Positions 8,599 to 16,631 of a DNA stretch of 64,000 nucleotides are shown piece by piece. Where the stretch lies: contig NZ_PCOT01000004.1 of NCBI RefSeq assembly GCF_002979415.1, positions 111,860-175,859 on the forward strand. The letters run 5' to 3'. Position 1 is the stretch's first letter; each line of letters opens with the position of its first letter. Below the pieces are notes generated by a model that was not told where the DNA came from, ran no database searches, and saw only the letters and a list, made by a program, of their open reading frames with translations. The stretch comes from Microbacterium sp. MYb72. Its GTDB lineage: Bacteria; Actinomycetota; Actinomycetes; Actinomycetales; Microbacteriaceae. The position numbers and the translations under genes are program-made.

Positions 8599-9235
8599 GT
8601 GTCGCTCCTCGCACTTCGATCGACGGCACTCGCGCGTCGCCCAGCTGCACCGTGCACTCCGACTGCTCGCCGCGCACGCACTCCGCGGTGAGCGGCCCGC
8701 CGACCTCGGCGAGCACTCCCTGCATCAGGCTCAGATGGACCTGGCACAGCACGGGACGATCCTCCGGCCGCGCCGCCGCGTGAGGGCAGGGCGAGAGATC
8801 GACGGTCAGGCGCTCGTCGTCGACGACGGGCTCGAATCCGCTCTCCTCCAGGTGCTCGATCAGCGCGTCGAGCTGGTAGTCGGCCTCGCGTCCGAGATCG
8901 GATGCCGCGGCCGGCAGCATCCTGCGCATGAGGTCTCCTCGCGCTGCCGCGGCCTTCGCCTTGTCGCGGGCGACGGCGCTGGAGGCCCCGGGGGCTCCCG
9001 TCGCGGCGCTGTAGAGGGTGCGAGGACGGCCGCGGGTGGAGCGGCGCTCGACCTCGGCGATCACGTAGCCGCCGTCGATCAGACGCTGCAGGTGCTCGCG
9101 CACGGTGTTGGCGTGGAGCCCGGTGGCCTCGCACAGCTCGCCGATCGAGCGGTCGGCTCGACTCTGCACCAGATGCAGGATCTGCACCCGGGAGAAGCTG
9201 GAGATCGGCCCGCAGACGGGCCCGGCGCTGGCCAT
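8585..9235 (-). CDS. ArsR/DeoR-like regulator with C-terminal cysteine cluster (COG2345/SufR type)
   Basis: The 216-residue protein has an N-terminal winged helix (ILHLVQS...IGELCEATGLHANTVREHLQRLIDGGYV, then a GRPRTLY wing). Its C-terminal half has four cysteines in the order CPH, 13 residues, CQVH, 21 residues, C, 7 residues, C. Regulators of this group include SufR, which senses iron-sulfur clusters. The gene heads the cyd operon and overlaps cydA by 14 bases. An autoregulated redox, O2 or NO-sensing control of cydABDC is a reasonable inference. GGAG sits only two bases before the ATG, so the true start could differ. Confidence 0.75.
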   Translation of the reverse strand: MASAGPVCGPISSFSRVQILHLVQSRADRSIGELCEATGLHANTVREHLQRLIDGGYVIAEVERRSTRGRPRTLYSAATGAPGASSAVARDKAKAAAARGDLMRRMLPAAASDLGREADYQLDALIEHLEESGFEPVVDDERLTVDLSPCPHAAARPEDRPVLCQVHLSLMQGVLAEVGGPLTAECVRGEQSECTVQLGDARVPSIEVRGATHGMA

Positions 9236-9632
9236 GTCTCCATTATGTTCCGCCGCTCGGGGCCGCCGTGAGAATAGGGCCGTGAATAATGCCCGATCGC
9301 GATAGGGATGTCGGATGCCGCCGATAGCGGGGCCGTATGAGCATCGGCACGACCGGTCGAGGAGGCGTAGGAAACGGATACTCCGGCACGCGTCCGGCCC
9401 CGACTCGTCGCACGGAGCCGATCGCGCGGAGCCGGTCGCTCCGGCACGTGTCGGGCCAGCCTCGCCACTCGTTGAGCCAGTGGCTCCGGCACAGGCGCAG
9501 CCCCGCCTCGTCGCGCAGAGGCGGTCGCTCCGGCGCGCATCCGGCCCGACCTCGTCATGCCGGGGCGGTCACGCAGACGCCCGCGGCATCCGCCGTGGCC
9601 CCGGTGTCGGATGCCGCGGATAGCCTTGACCC
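9236..9632. repeat. Non-coding region with four degenerate direct repeats
   Basis: This 397-bp divergent interval between the cyd-operon regulator and radA holds four imperfect copies of a ~28-bp block beginning CTCCGGC, at 9381, 9439, 9484 and 9528 (spacings 58, 45 and 44). The blocks share CTCCGGCRCG and a CTCGTC-like tail. The relatively AT-rich stretch near 9280-9310 probably holds the regulator promoter. Open frames here have no protein-like composition. Confidence 0.55.
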
Positions 9633-11000
9633 ATGGCCGCCCGAAAACCCGCTCCTCCCGCGTACGTCTGCACGGAGTGCGGGTGGACCACCGCCAAGTG
9701 GGTCGGGCGCTGCGGCGAGTGCCAGCAGTGGGGCACCGTGCAGGAGCAGGGCGCCCAGACCGGCATCCTCAATCGGGTGACGGCCCTGGCCCCTTCTGCC
9801 GATCGCGCGGCCCGCCCGATCACCCAGATCACGACGACGGATGCGCCTCGCCGCACGAGCGGAGTCGGCGAGTTCGACCGTGTGCTGGGCGGCGGCATCG
9901 TGCCCGGTGCGGCGATCCTGCTCAGCGGCGAGCCCGGTGTCGGCAAGTCCACGCTCCTGCTCGAGGTCGCGGCTCAGGCCGCACGGGCAGACCGCCGCGT
10001 GCTCTACGCGAGCGCCGAGGAGTCGCCGGCGCAGGTGCGGCTGCGCGCGGAGCGGACCGGCGCCCTGCACGACGAGCTGTACCTGGCGAGCGAGACCGAC
10101 CTCGCGACGATCCTCGGGCACATCGACGATGTGCGCCCGCAGCTCGTGATCGTCGACTCGGTGCAGACGGTGTCGTCGTCGCTGAGCGACGGCGCGGCCG
10201 GTCAGCCGAGTCAGGTGCGTGAGGTCGCGGCGACGCTCATCAGAGTCGCCAAGGAGCGCAGCCTGCCGATCATCATCGTGGGCCACGTCACGAAAGACGG
10301 ACAGGTCGCCGGTCCCCGCGTGCTCGAGCACCTGGTCGACGTCGTCTGCCACTTCGAGGGCGACCGGCAGACCTCGCTGCGGTTCCTCCGCGCGCTCAAG
10401 AACCGTTTCGGTCCGACCGACGAGGTGGGCTGCTTCGAGATGACCGGAGACGGGATCTCCGAGGTGCCAGACCCCTCAGGTCTGTTCCTGTCGCAGGGGG
10501 CGACCGAGCCGGGCACGTGCGTGGCGATCGCCCTCGAAGGCCGCCGCGCGATGCCGGTGGAGGTGCAGGCGCTCACCGTCAGCTCCTCGGCGCCCAACCC
10601 GCGCCGGGTGGTGCACGGACTCGACGCCTCCCGCGTCGCGATGGTGCTGGCCATCCTCGAGAGGCGCGCCGGCATCCCGACGAGCTCTCTCGACGTGTAC
10701 GTGTCGACGGTCGGCGGGGTGCGGTTCACCGAGCCGGCAGCAGACCTCGCGATCGCGATCGCGGTGGCGGGGTCGATCCAGCACAGCTCGGTGCCGCGCA
10801 CGGTGGCCGCGGTGGGCGAACTCAGCCTGGCCGGCGAGGTGCGACCGGTGACGCAGGCCGCGCAGCGTCGGTCGGAGGCCGCACGACTGGGCTACGAGCA
10901 GGTGATCGACGATCGCTCGAAGACGCTCCGTGCGGCGCTCGGCGACATCCGCGCGCGCAGTGCCGCTCGACGCGACGAGCGCGACATCCCGCCGTTCTGA
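9633..11000 (+). CDS. radA: DNA repair protein RadA (Sms)
   Basis: The 455-residue protein has the full RadA layout. An N-terminal C4 zinc finger (CTEC...CGEC, Cys 13, 16, 27, 30) is followed by a RecA-like core with Walker A GEPGVGKST near residue 100, the RadA-specific KNRFGPTDEVG motif, and a C-terminal Lon-protease-like domain. It promotes branch migration during recombinational repair and transformation. It is transcribed alone and divergently from the cyd operon. Confidence 0.97.
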   Translation: MAARKPAPPAYVCTECGWTTAKWVGRCGECQQWGTVQEQGAQTGILNRVTALAPSADRAARPITQITTTDAPRRTSGVGEFDRVLGGGIVPGAAILLSGEPGVGKSTLLLEVAAQAARADRRVLYASAEESPAQVRLRAERTGALHDELYLASETDLATILGHIDDVRPQLVIVDSVQTVSSSLSDGAAGQPSQVREVAATLIRVAKERSLPIIIVGHVTKDGQVAGPRVLEHLVDVVCHFEGDRQTSLRFLRALKNRFGPTDEVGCFEMTGDGISEVPDPSGLFLSQGATEPGTCVAIALEGRRAMPVEVQALTVSSSAPNPRRVVHGLDASRVAMVLAILERRAGIPTSSLDVYVSTVGGVRFTEPAADLAIAIAVAGSIQHSSVPRTVAAVGELSLAGEVRPVTQAAQRRSEAARLGYEQVIDDRSKTLRAALGDIRARSAARRDERDIPPF

Positions 11001-11021
11001 GCGGCGAGCGGAGCATGAAGC

Positions 11022-11185
11022 GTGTCGTCTCGCCCCGCCCGCTCAACGACCAGAACCGCGGACCTCGGAGCCACACCCTCGGTCGTTGAGCGAGGAGCGC
11101 AGCGACGAGACGACACGTCCCTCGGTCTCGCTCCCGCACCGCGCCCTCGGTCGTTGAGCGAGGAGCACCGTGACCAGGCGAAACG
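11022..11185. repeat. Three copies of the GGTCGTTGAGCGAG dispersed repeat
   Basis: An inverted copy (11022-11051) and two direct copies (11081-11116 and 11149-11185) share GGTCGTTGAGCGAGGAGC, followed in the better copies by GCAGCGACGAGACGA. The first and second can form a stem downstream of radA and before the convergent gene at 11201, so they may also terminate transcription. Related copies lie at 34485-34536, 49727-49808 and 63885-63915. Confidence 0.8.
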
Positions 11186-11200
11186 TCCCTCAGCCGCAGC

Positions 11201-11611
11201 TCAGGCGTCGAGGGCCTTCAGCAGTTCCTCCGGCGAGGCCTGCATCGGATGCGGGCCGGCGATGTCGAGGAACACCGTCGTGATCGGGTGCGTGACGAGG
11301 AACTTCCGCAACCAGTCGGCCGAGTAGATCCCCACGCCCGGGGGCAGGTTCGCGGGCTTGTTCTTCGCGTCGCTGAACAGCAGCAGCGCGAGGTCGCCGC
11401 TCTTCGGGTCGCGGTAGGTCCACACCTCGCCGCTGTCGAGGGGGTTGTCTCGCGCACCCGGCGTGATGAGGGGCACGACCGTGGTGCCGTGCCGAAGGGC
11501 CAGCGCGACGGCCGCGACGTCCTGCTTCTCCAGGGCCTGCGCCAGAGCATCCGACCGGAAGTCCTCCGGCGCCGGCTTCTTCTTGGCGGGCTTCGCCTTC
11601 TTCGCTGCCAT
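11201..11611 (-). CDS. SseB-like small protein, uncharacterised
   Basis: The 136-residue protein has a Lys/Ala/Pro-rich N-terminus (AKKAKPAKKK) and then a globular part with a helix (DALAQALEKQDVAAVALAL), strands around TTVVPLITP, and YRDPKSGDLALLLFSDAKN. That order resembles the N-terminal domain of SseB/enhanced-serine-sensitivity proteins. The basic tail may bind nucleic acid. Family assignment is tentative and no specific function can be stated. Terminal or monocistronic; no obvious partner. Confidence 0.6.
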   Translation of the reverse strand: MAAKKAKPAKKKPAPEDFRSDALAQALEKQDVAAVALALRHGTTVVPLITPGARDNPLDSGEVWTYRDPKSGDLALLLFSDAKNKPANLPPGVGIYSADWLRKFLVTHPITTVFLDIAGPHPMQASPEELLKALDA

Positions 11612-12166
11612 GACTCCAGCCTATTCGGCTCCACCGACGAGAAGCGCTCGACCTGAACGCGCTCCGGTGGCTGGGCACGGCACGCCGACCTCCAGAACTC
11701 CGGAGATCCGAGCGAGCGCACGGCCGGATCCGCTGCTACGGGCGACGATCCCGGCGAATCTCCGGAGTTCTGGAGGCGCACGGCGCAGCGAGGCGCACGA
11801 GGCATGGGTCGCACGGCGCAGCGAGACGCACGGCGCATGGAGGCGCGCGGGATGCCGCGGCGCTCCGCCTCCGAGGCGAGCGCGGCGCCGCATCGGGCAC
11901 CGCGCGAATTTTCACGGCCCTGTGTCACGCGGCGGGCGAGGCCCCGCGGATACGATTGGGGCCCTCTCGAGTCCCACATTGGGGACTGGGGTACTCGAGA
12001 GGGCCCTCGAACTCTCGAGCGGCAAGTGTCGAAGCGCTGGGGACGCTGTAAGTCGACGCCACTGGGGATGGCATGTGATGCCGCATGTTCCCGAGAGTCA
12101 AGTCAATGGTATCCCAAAGAATCCGTGCTGTCTGCACGAATTCTGAGTTCACTGCTGTATTCGCGC
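11612..12166. repeat. Non-coding region with palindromes, direct repeats and a low-GC patch
   Basis: No convincing gene is seen in this 555-bp interval. It contains an 86-bp element (11690-11775) with perfect 18-bp inverted ends starting CTCCAGAACTCCGGAGAT. About 34-bp imperfect direct repeats based on CGCACGGCGCAGCGAG follow at about 11776-11842. A palindrome with 14-bp arms (GGGCCCTCTCGAGT, 11959-12006) comes next, and then a patch at about 12040-12170 of visibly lower GC than the surroundings. Confidence 0.75.
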
Positions 12167-12805
12167 TCAATAGAGCAGGATCTGCTTCGATCCCGCGGCC
12201 GGGAAGCCGCCGATCTGCACGTCGACGTGGTACGAGGCCCCTCCGCCGGGGGCACGCGGACGGTTCTCCGATCCGCACGTCTCCACACTCGACCGGGTGC
12301 GATCCCACGCGACGGGCGTCTTGCTCTCGACGGTCGCGCCCGCGGCGAGCGTCGCGATCATGCTGCTCGGATTCTCCTGGCAGTCCGTCGATCGCCACCA
12401 CACGTCGTCGCCGCTGGAGACCGTGAAGACCTGGGTCGTCGAGCCGACGTCCATCGTGCAATCGGCCGCGCCGTTGTTGGTGAGGCGGATCGAGAGCTGC
12501 GGCAGCACGCCGGGCTGGTAGCTCTCGGCATCCGTCACCGCCTCGACGACGATGTCCTTCGCCTCGCACGCGACGACACCCGGAGTCTCGGAAGCCGTGG
12601 GTTCGCCACTCGGGGTCTCGGCGGCGTCCGTCGGGGTCGCGGTCGCCGACGACGATGCCGTCGGTGCGGGCTTCTCGGCGGCGCCCGCCCACGGCCGGGC
12701 GATCAGCAGCCACGCGGCGACGCCGATCACGGCGATGAGCAGGATCGCCCCGAGGAGCAGGACGAGCCGCCGACGACGGTAGACGGCTGCGGACTGACGG
12801 GGCAT
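12167..12805 (-). CDS. Membrane-anchored extracytoplasmic protein with Thr/Ser-rich linker
   Basis: The 212-residue protein has a short basic cytoplasmic tail (YRRRR), one membrane segment (LVLLLGAILLIAVIGVAAWLL, about residues 14-35) and a low-complexity Thr/Ser/Pro/Ala/Glu linker to ~residue 78. A ~130-residue C-terminal domain with four cysteines and a beta-rich pattern (ITLTNNGAADC-like strands) resembles DUF4232/BsuPI-type immunoglobulin-like domains. It starts nine bases after argA, so it is probably co-transcribed with it. Function unknown. Confidence 0.7.
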   Translation of the reverse strand: MPRQSAAVYRRRRLVLLLGAILLIAVIGVAAWLLIARPWAGAAEKPAPTASSSATATPTDAAETPSGEPTASETPGVVACEAKDIVVEAVTDAESYQPGVLPQLSIRLTNNGAADCTMDVGSTTQVFTVSSGDDVWWRSTDCQENPSSMIATLAAGATVESKTPVAWDRTRSSVETCGSENRPRAPGGGASYHVDVQIGGFPAAGSKQILLY

Positions 12806-12814
12806 TCCTCCAGG

Positions 12815-13318
12815 CTAACCGAGGCTCTTGAGCATCCTGGTGTTGCCGAGCGTGTTCGGCTTGACGTGGGCGAGATCCAGGAACTCCTCGACGCCGGCGT
12901 CGCCGCTGCGGAGCAGCTGCGAGTACACATCGGGGTCGACGACCTGCTCGCCGATCGGAGTGAACCCGTGGCGCCCGAAGAACTCCACCTCGAAGGTCAG
13001 GCAGAACAGCCGCGAGAGTCCGAGCGTCCTGGCGTTGTCTTCGAGGCGATCGACGATCGCGCGGCCGACGCCGTGGTGCAGCCACTCGTCGTTCACCATC
13101 AGGGTGCGGACCTCGCCGAGGTCTTCCCAGAACACGTGCAGCGCACCGCATCCGATCAGCACGCCGTCGGACTCGGCGACGACGAACTCCTGCACGGCGC
13201 CGTAGAGCACCGCCAGGTCCTTGCCCAGGAGGATCCGCTGCTCGACCATCGGCTGCAGCAGATTGCGGATGCCGATCACATCGGCGCTGCGCGCCGGCCG
13301 GACGATGTACTCGCTCAC
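12815..13318 (-). CDS. argA: Amino-acid N-acetyltransferase, short actinobacterial ArgA type
   Basis: The 167-residue GNAT protein closely follows the mycobacterial N-acetylglutamate synthase. It has KDLAVLYGAVQEFVVAE, then GCGALHVFWEDLGEVRTL, an acetyl-CoA loop in WLHHGVGRAIVDRL, FEVEFFGRHGFTPIG, and a C-terminal VKPNTLGNTRMLKSL tail. The family acetylates glutamate in the first step of arginine synthesis. The gene is preceded by the strong terminator at 13396-13425. Confidence 0.9.
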   Translation of the reverse strand: MSEYIVRPARSADVIGIRNLLQPMVEQRILLGKDLAVLYGAVQEFVVAESDGVLIGCGALHVFWEDLGEVRTLMVNDEWLHHGVGRAIVDRLEDNARTLGLSRLFCLTFEVEFFGRHGFTPIGEQVVDPDVYSQLLRSGDAGVEEFLDLAHVKPNTLGNTRMLKSLG

Positions 13319-13395
13319 ACCACAAGCCTAGAACCACGCGCCCGCACGGACGCTGAACCGCGAATCCGTGCCCGCCCCGACACGGGGGCACGAAG

Positions 13396-13425
13396 GAGGG
13401 GCGGATGCCGCGGCATCCGCCCCTC
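13396..13425. terminator. Perfect 30-bp palindromic terminator built from GGATGCCG words
   Basis: Arms of 15 bp (GAGGGGCGGATGCCG and its exact complement) form the stem just after the Rieske gene stop at 13437. They consist of the over-represented word GGATGCCG in inverted orientation, the same design as at 36308 and 59930. No long T run follows, as is usual in high-GC actinobacteria. Confidence 0.8.
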
Positions 13426-13436
13426 TCGGGATCCTG

Positions 13437-13826
13437 CTAGACGGTGACGATCACGTCGTCGCCGTCTACCCGTACGGGGACCGGGCGCAGCCCCACCCTC
13501 TGATCGGCGGGGTGCTTGCCGGTGAGGATGTCGAACTCGAAGCCGTGCCAGGGGCACACGATGTTGCGGTCGGTCGGGTGGAACCCGGGGCCGCCGCTCT
13601 TGAGGCCGTCCTCTCCCCTGACCAGCTGCACGGTGCGCGGCATGATCTTGCCCTGGCACACCGGGCCGCCCTGATGAGGGCAGACGTTGTACCAGGCGCG
13701 CACCTGATCGGCGTGGAAGTAGACGCCGAGCTCGGTGCCTTCCACGTCGACGACGATGCGCTCGCGCTCCTTGAGGTCGCCGAGGCTGGCGACCCTGACG
13801 TCTCTGCGGACCACTCGGGCGCTCAT
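13437..13826 (-). CDS. Rieske [2Fe-2S] ferredoxin-like protein
   Basis: The 129-residue protein has both halves of a Rieske cluster site, CPHQGG near residue 49 and CPWHGFEF near residue 91. The gap between them is longer than usual and contains a PGFHPTD segment. Such small proteins pass electrons to oxygenases. No terminal oxygenase subunit or reductase is adjacent; its neighbours are an amidohydrolase and a 105-residue protein in the same operon, with which it overlaps (ATGA, 13823-13826). It may supply electrons elsewhere or act as a small fused-type partner protein. Confidence 0.88.
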   Translation of the reverse strand: MSARVVRRDVRVASLGDLKERERIVVDVEGTELGVYFHADQVRAWYNVCPHQGGPVCQGKIMPRTVQLVRGEDGLKSGGPGFHPTDRNIVCPWHGFEFDILTGKHPADQRVGLRPVPVRVDGDDVIVTV

Positions 13827-14140
13827 TCGGCCCTCCGGTACCAGATCGCCATGTCGAAGAGGTTCACGTCGGCGGCGTCGAGCAGCGCCGTGACGAGCAC
13901 GACGGTCTCGGTGGCGTTCAGCGCGTCTTCGCGGATGGGCCAGGAGATCTTGCCCACGCGGTCGGTCTTGGCGGAGAACAGGCGGGCGGCGGCGTAGAGG
14001 ACGTCGGCGATGTGCTCGTCGGAGACCTCGGCGCCGCGCTCCTCCTGCGCGATCCGAGCGGTGAGCTCCCCGAGCCGGGCGACGAGCCCGTCGAGCTCTG
14101 CGGCGACGGAGGAGACGGCGGTGGTGGTGTCAGTGGTCAT
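13823..14140 (-). CDS. Small conserved-operon protein, unknown function
   Basis: The 105-residue, mostly helical acidic protein starts with a Thr-rich tail and a long helix (LDGLVARLGELTARIAQEE). The central part is DEHIADVLYAAARLFSAKTD and the end is LLDAADVNLFDMAIWYRR. It starts one base after the amidohydrolase stop and overlaps the Rieske gene, so the three are translationally coupled. It does not look like LigA or a known oxygenase small subunit. An accessory role for the amidohydrolase/Rieske pair is inferred only from position. Confidence 0.7.
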   Translation of the reverse strand: MTTDTTTAVSSVAAELDGLVARLGELTARIAQEERGAEVSDEHIADVLYAAARLFSAKTDRVGKISWPIREDALNATETVVLVTALLDAADVNLFDMAIWYRRAE

Positions 14141-14141
14141 G

Positions 14142-15407
14142 TCACGAGATCCCTGGTCGCTCCGCGAGCACCTGCTCGGCGGATGGCTTCTGTCGGTCGG
14201 TGGGGAGGTTGAACACGCGCGCCGCGTTCAACCCGAGGATGTTGCGCTTGGCCTGCTCCGAGAGGAACGGCAGCCGCGTGATGGTCGACGGGGCATCCCA
14301 GTCCCAGTGCGGCCAGTCCGAGGAGTACAGCAGCTGCGTCTCGGCGTTGAACGACTTCATTGTGGCCTCGAGCAGCTCCATGTTGGTGCGCTCCATGGGC
14401 TGCGTCGTGTACCACATCTCCTTCATGTACTCGCTCGGCAGCCGCTTCAGTCCCGGCGCCTCGCTCGGCCGCATGAGCACCTCGTGGTCCAGGCGCTGCA
14501 TGAGGAAGGGGATCCACGCGAGACCGCTCTCGACCCACACCATCTTGAGCTTCGGGAAGCGCTCGGGCATCGCGTTGATGATCCAGTTGGTGACGTGGAT
14601 CTGGTTGTAGTGCGTGAACGACAGCGCGTGCATCGACAGGAACCGGTTCAGCTGCGAGAACGACGGGTCGCCCCAGTGGTAGCCGGAGTGGAACGCGAGC
14701 GGCTTGCCGCTGTCCTCGATGAGCTTGTAGAGGCGCGTGTAGACATCGGAGTGCACCGGGTTGTTGCGGGTCGAGCACACCGTGTAGCCGATGATGCCCG
14801 GGTCGTCGGCGTACTTCTCGACGAGCTCCTCGCACACCTCCGGCGTGTTGTACGGCAGATAGAGCATGCCCTTCAGACGCGGGTTCGGCGGCAGGATGAC
14901 CTCGGTCAGCCAGCGGTTGAACGCGCGGCCGAGCACCACCTCGACCTCGTCCTGCGGGTGCATGCCGAGCATGAGCATCGCGCTGGGGAACACGACCTGG
15001 AAGTCGAGGCCCATGGCGTCCATGCCGCGGCGGGCCGCCGTGACGAACGGATGTCCCTCGCCGGGGTCCACCGGCTCCTTGCGCCCCTGGTGGCCGATGC
15101 GGCCGCCGACGCTCTGGTGCGACATGCCGGGCTGGATGTTCAGCAGCGCGTTGTTGCCGCCGAAGCCGTGGAACTGGCTGAGGCCCAGATCGCGCCATAC
15201 GTCGTTGTCGATGAGGTCGAGCACCTCGCCCCAGAAGTGGTCCTCCGAGACGTGCGCGTCGATGTCGACGATGAAGTAGTCGTCGTAGTCCTCCTTCGCC
15301 TGCTTGGTGGCGTGCGAGAGCACGTCGCGGCTGTCGGAGCGTCCGCCGATCTCGGCGAGCTCGCGGATGCGCGGCGCGTCGGATCGGGGGGTGGGCAGAT
15401 CACTCAT
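14142..15407 (-). CDS. ACMSD-type amidohydrolase (Amidohydrolase_2), probable metal-dependent decarboxylase/hydrolase
   Basis: The 421-residue TIM-barrel enzyme has the metal-binding start VDIDAHVSEDHFW, a central LAFHSGYHWGD with His ligands, MVWVESGLAWIPFLMQRLD, and YSSDWPHWDWDAP with the catalytic Asp. This layout is typical of aminocarboxymuconate-semialdehyde decarboxylase relatives that decarboxylate or hydrolyse aromatic-derived acids. It is longer than many members and has an insert around residues 90-120. It is co-operonic with an ABC importer upstream and the Rieske protein downstream, suggesting a role in catabolism of the imported compound. Confidence 0.85.
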   Translation of the reverse strand: MSDLPTPRSDAPRIRELAEIGGRSDSRDVLSHATKQAKEDYDDYFIVDIDAHVSEDHFWGEVLDLIDNDVWRDLGLSQFHGFGGNNALLNIQPGMSHQSVGGRIGHQGRKEPVDPGEGHPFVTAARRGMDAMGLDFQVVFPSAMLMLGMHPQDEVEVVLGRAFNRWLTEVILPPNPRLKGMLYLPYNTPEVCEELVEKYADDPGIIGYTVCSTRNNPVHSDVYTRLYKLIEDSGKPLAFHSGYHWGDPSFSQLNRFLSMHALSFTHYNQIHVTNWIINAMPERFPKLKMVWVESGLAWIPFLMQRLDHEVLMRPSEAPGLKRLPSEYMKEMWYTTQPMERTNMELLEATMKSFNAETQLLYSSDWPHWDWDAPSTITRLPFLSEQAKRNILGLNAARVFNLPTDRQKPSAEQVLAERPGIS

Positions 15408-15436
15408 GTTCTTCCTCTCTGAAGGTCGGGGGCGCC

Positions 15437-16591
15437 TCAGCGCGGGGAGACGATCGCGTTCGTCTCGATGGTCAGGTAGTCGTCCTCCGACGCCTGGCGG
15501 CTGATGACGACGGCGCGGGCGGGGTTGACCGCGAACCGCAGCTCGTCGCCGGCCTGCGGCACGGCATCCGGGCTCAGGTCCGAGGTCTCGACGCGGACGC
15601 GCAGGGGCAGGCCGTCGACCCGGACGAGGAGGTTCACCGCGCTGCCGAGGTAGGTGGTGCGCTCCACGGTTCCGGTGAAGCGCCCCGCACCGGATGCCGT
15701 GTCGTCCGTCGTCCTGACGTGGGCGGCACGGAAGGCGATGTCGGCGCGGTCGCCGACCGCGACGGAGGAGGTCGCGGTGCCGGCGACGACGAGGGAAGTG
15801 CCGTCGACGCGGACATCCGCAACGCCGCCGCTCACGGCGACCACGGATCCGGGGAGGATGTTCTGGAAGCCCATGAAGTCGGCGACGTAGGCCGACTGCG
15901 GGCGGTCGTAGAGCTCCGCCGGGGCGCCGTCCTGGACGATCTCGCCCTCGCTCATCACGATGATGCGGTCGGAGAGCGTGATCGCCTCCTCCTGATCGTG
16001 CGTGACGTAGACGGAGGTGGTCTCGAACTGGTTGTGCAGCGCCCGCACCTGCTGGCCCATCTGGTAGCGGAGCTTGGAGTCGAGGTTCGACAGGGGCTCG
16101 TCATAGAAGATGATGCCCGGCCGGGCGGCCAGAGCACGCGCCAGTGCGACGCGCTGCTGCTGACCGCCCGACAGGGCGGTGACCGGACGCTTCTCGAACT
16201 CCGCGAGGCCGACGGCGGCGAGCATCTCGCGCATCCGCTTCTGGCGGTCCTGCGCTCCGAGCCTGGCCACCCTGAGCGGGTAGGCGACGTTCTCCGCCAC
16301 GCTCATGTGCGGCCAGAGCGCGTAGCTCTGGAACACCATTCCGACCTGACGCTTGTCCGCGGGGACGAACGTCTTGCGGTCGGTGTCGACCACGATGCGA
16401 TCGCCCATGGTGATGCGGCCCGTGGTCGGACGCTCCAACCCGGCCAGGCAGCGCAGCGTCGTCGTCTTGCCGCAGCCCGAGGGGCCGAGCAGGGTGACGA
16501 ATTCGCCGGAGCCGATCGTGAGATCGAGTCCGTGCAGTGCCGACTTGCCGCCGTACCGCTTGGTGAGTCCGGAAACCAGGACCTCGGTCAT
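15437..16591 (-). CDS. ABC importer ATP-binding subunit (iron/phosphonate/spermidine-type)
   Basis: The 384-residue ATPase has Walker A GPSGCGKTT, Q-loop VFQSYALWPHM, signature LSGGQQQRVALARALAARP, Walker B IIFYDEPLSNLD and H-loop VTHDQEEA, followed by a C-terminal TOBE domain (from ~residue 240). It resembles FbpC/PotA/PhnT. It energises the permease at 17771 fed by the binding protein at 16632. Given the gene content the substrate is more likely an organic acid than iron, but this is inference. Confidence 0.92.
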   Translation of the reverse strand: MTEVLVSGLTKRYGGKSALHGLDLTIGSGEFVTLLGPSGCGKTTTLRCLAGLERPTTGRITMGDRIVVDTDRKTFVPADKRQVGMVFQSYALWPHMSVAENVAYPLRVARLGAQDRQKRMREMLAAVGLAEFEKRPVTALSGGQQQRVALARALAARPGIIFYDEPLSNLDSKLRYQMGQQVRALHNQFETTSVYVTHDQEEAITLSDRIIVMSEGEIVQDGAPAELYDRPQSAYVADFMGFQNILPGSVVAVSGGVADVRVDGTSLVVAGTATSSVAVGDRADIAFRAAHVRTTDDTASGAGRFTGTVERTTYLGSAVNLLVRVDGLPLRVRVETSDLSPDAVPQAGDELRFAVNPARAVVISRQASEDDYLTIETNAIVSPR

Positions 16592-16631
16592 GGGTGTCTC
16601 GCCTTCTCGCAGGAGATTCGGGAAAGGGGTG

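Noticed and set aside
9337..9780. Possible small gene upstream of radA
   Set aside because: It overlaps radA in another frame, has no ribosome site and is made of degenerate repeats.
13823..14140. 105-residue protein as LigA-type small subunit of the extradiol dioxygenase
   Set aside because: It lacks the LigA sequence pattern and sits 16 kb away in another operon.
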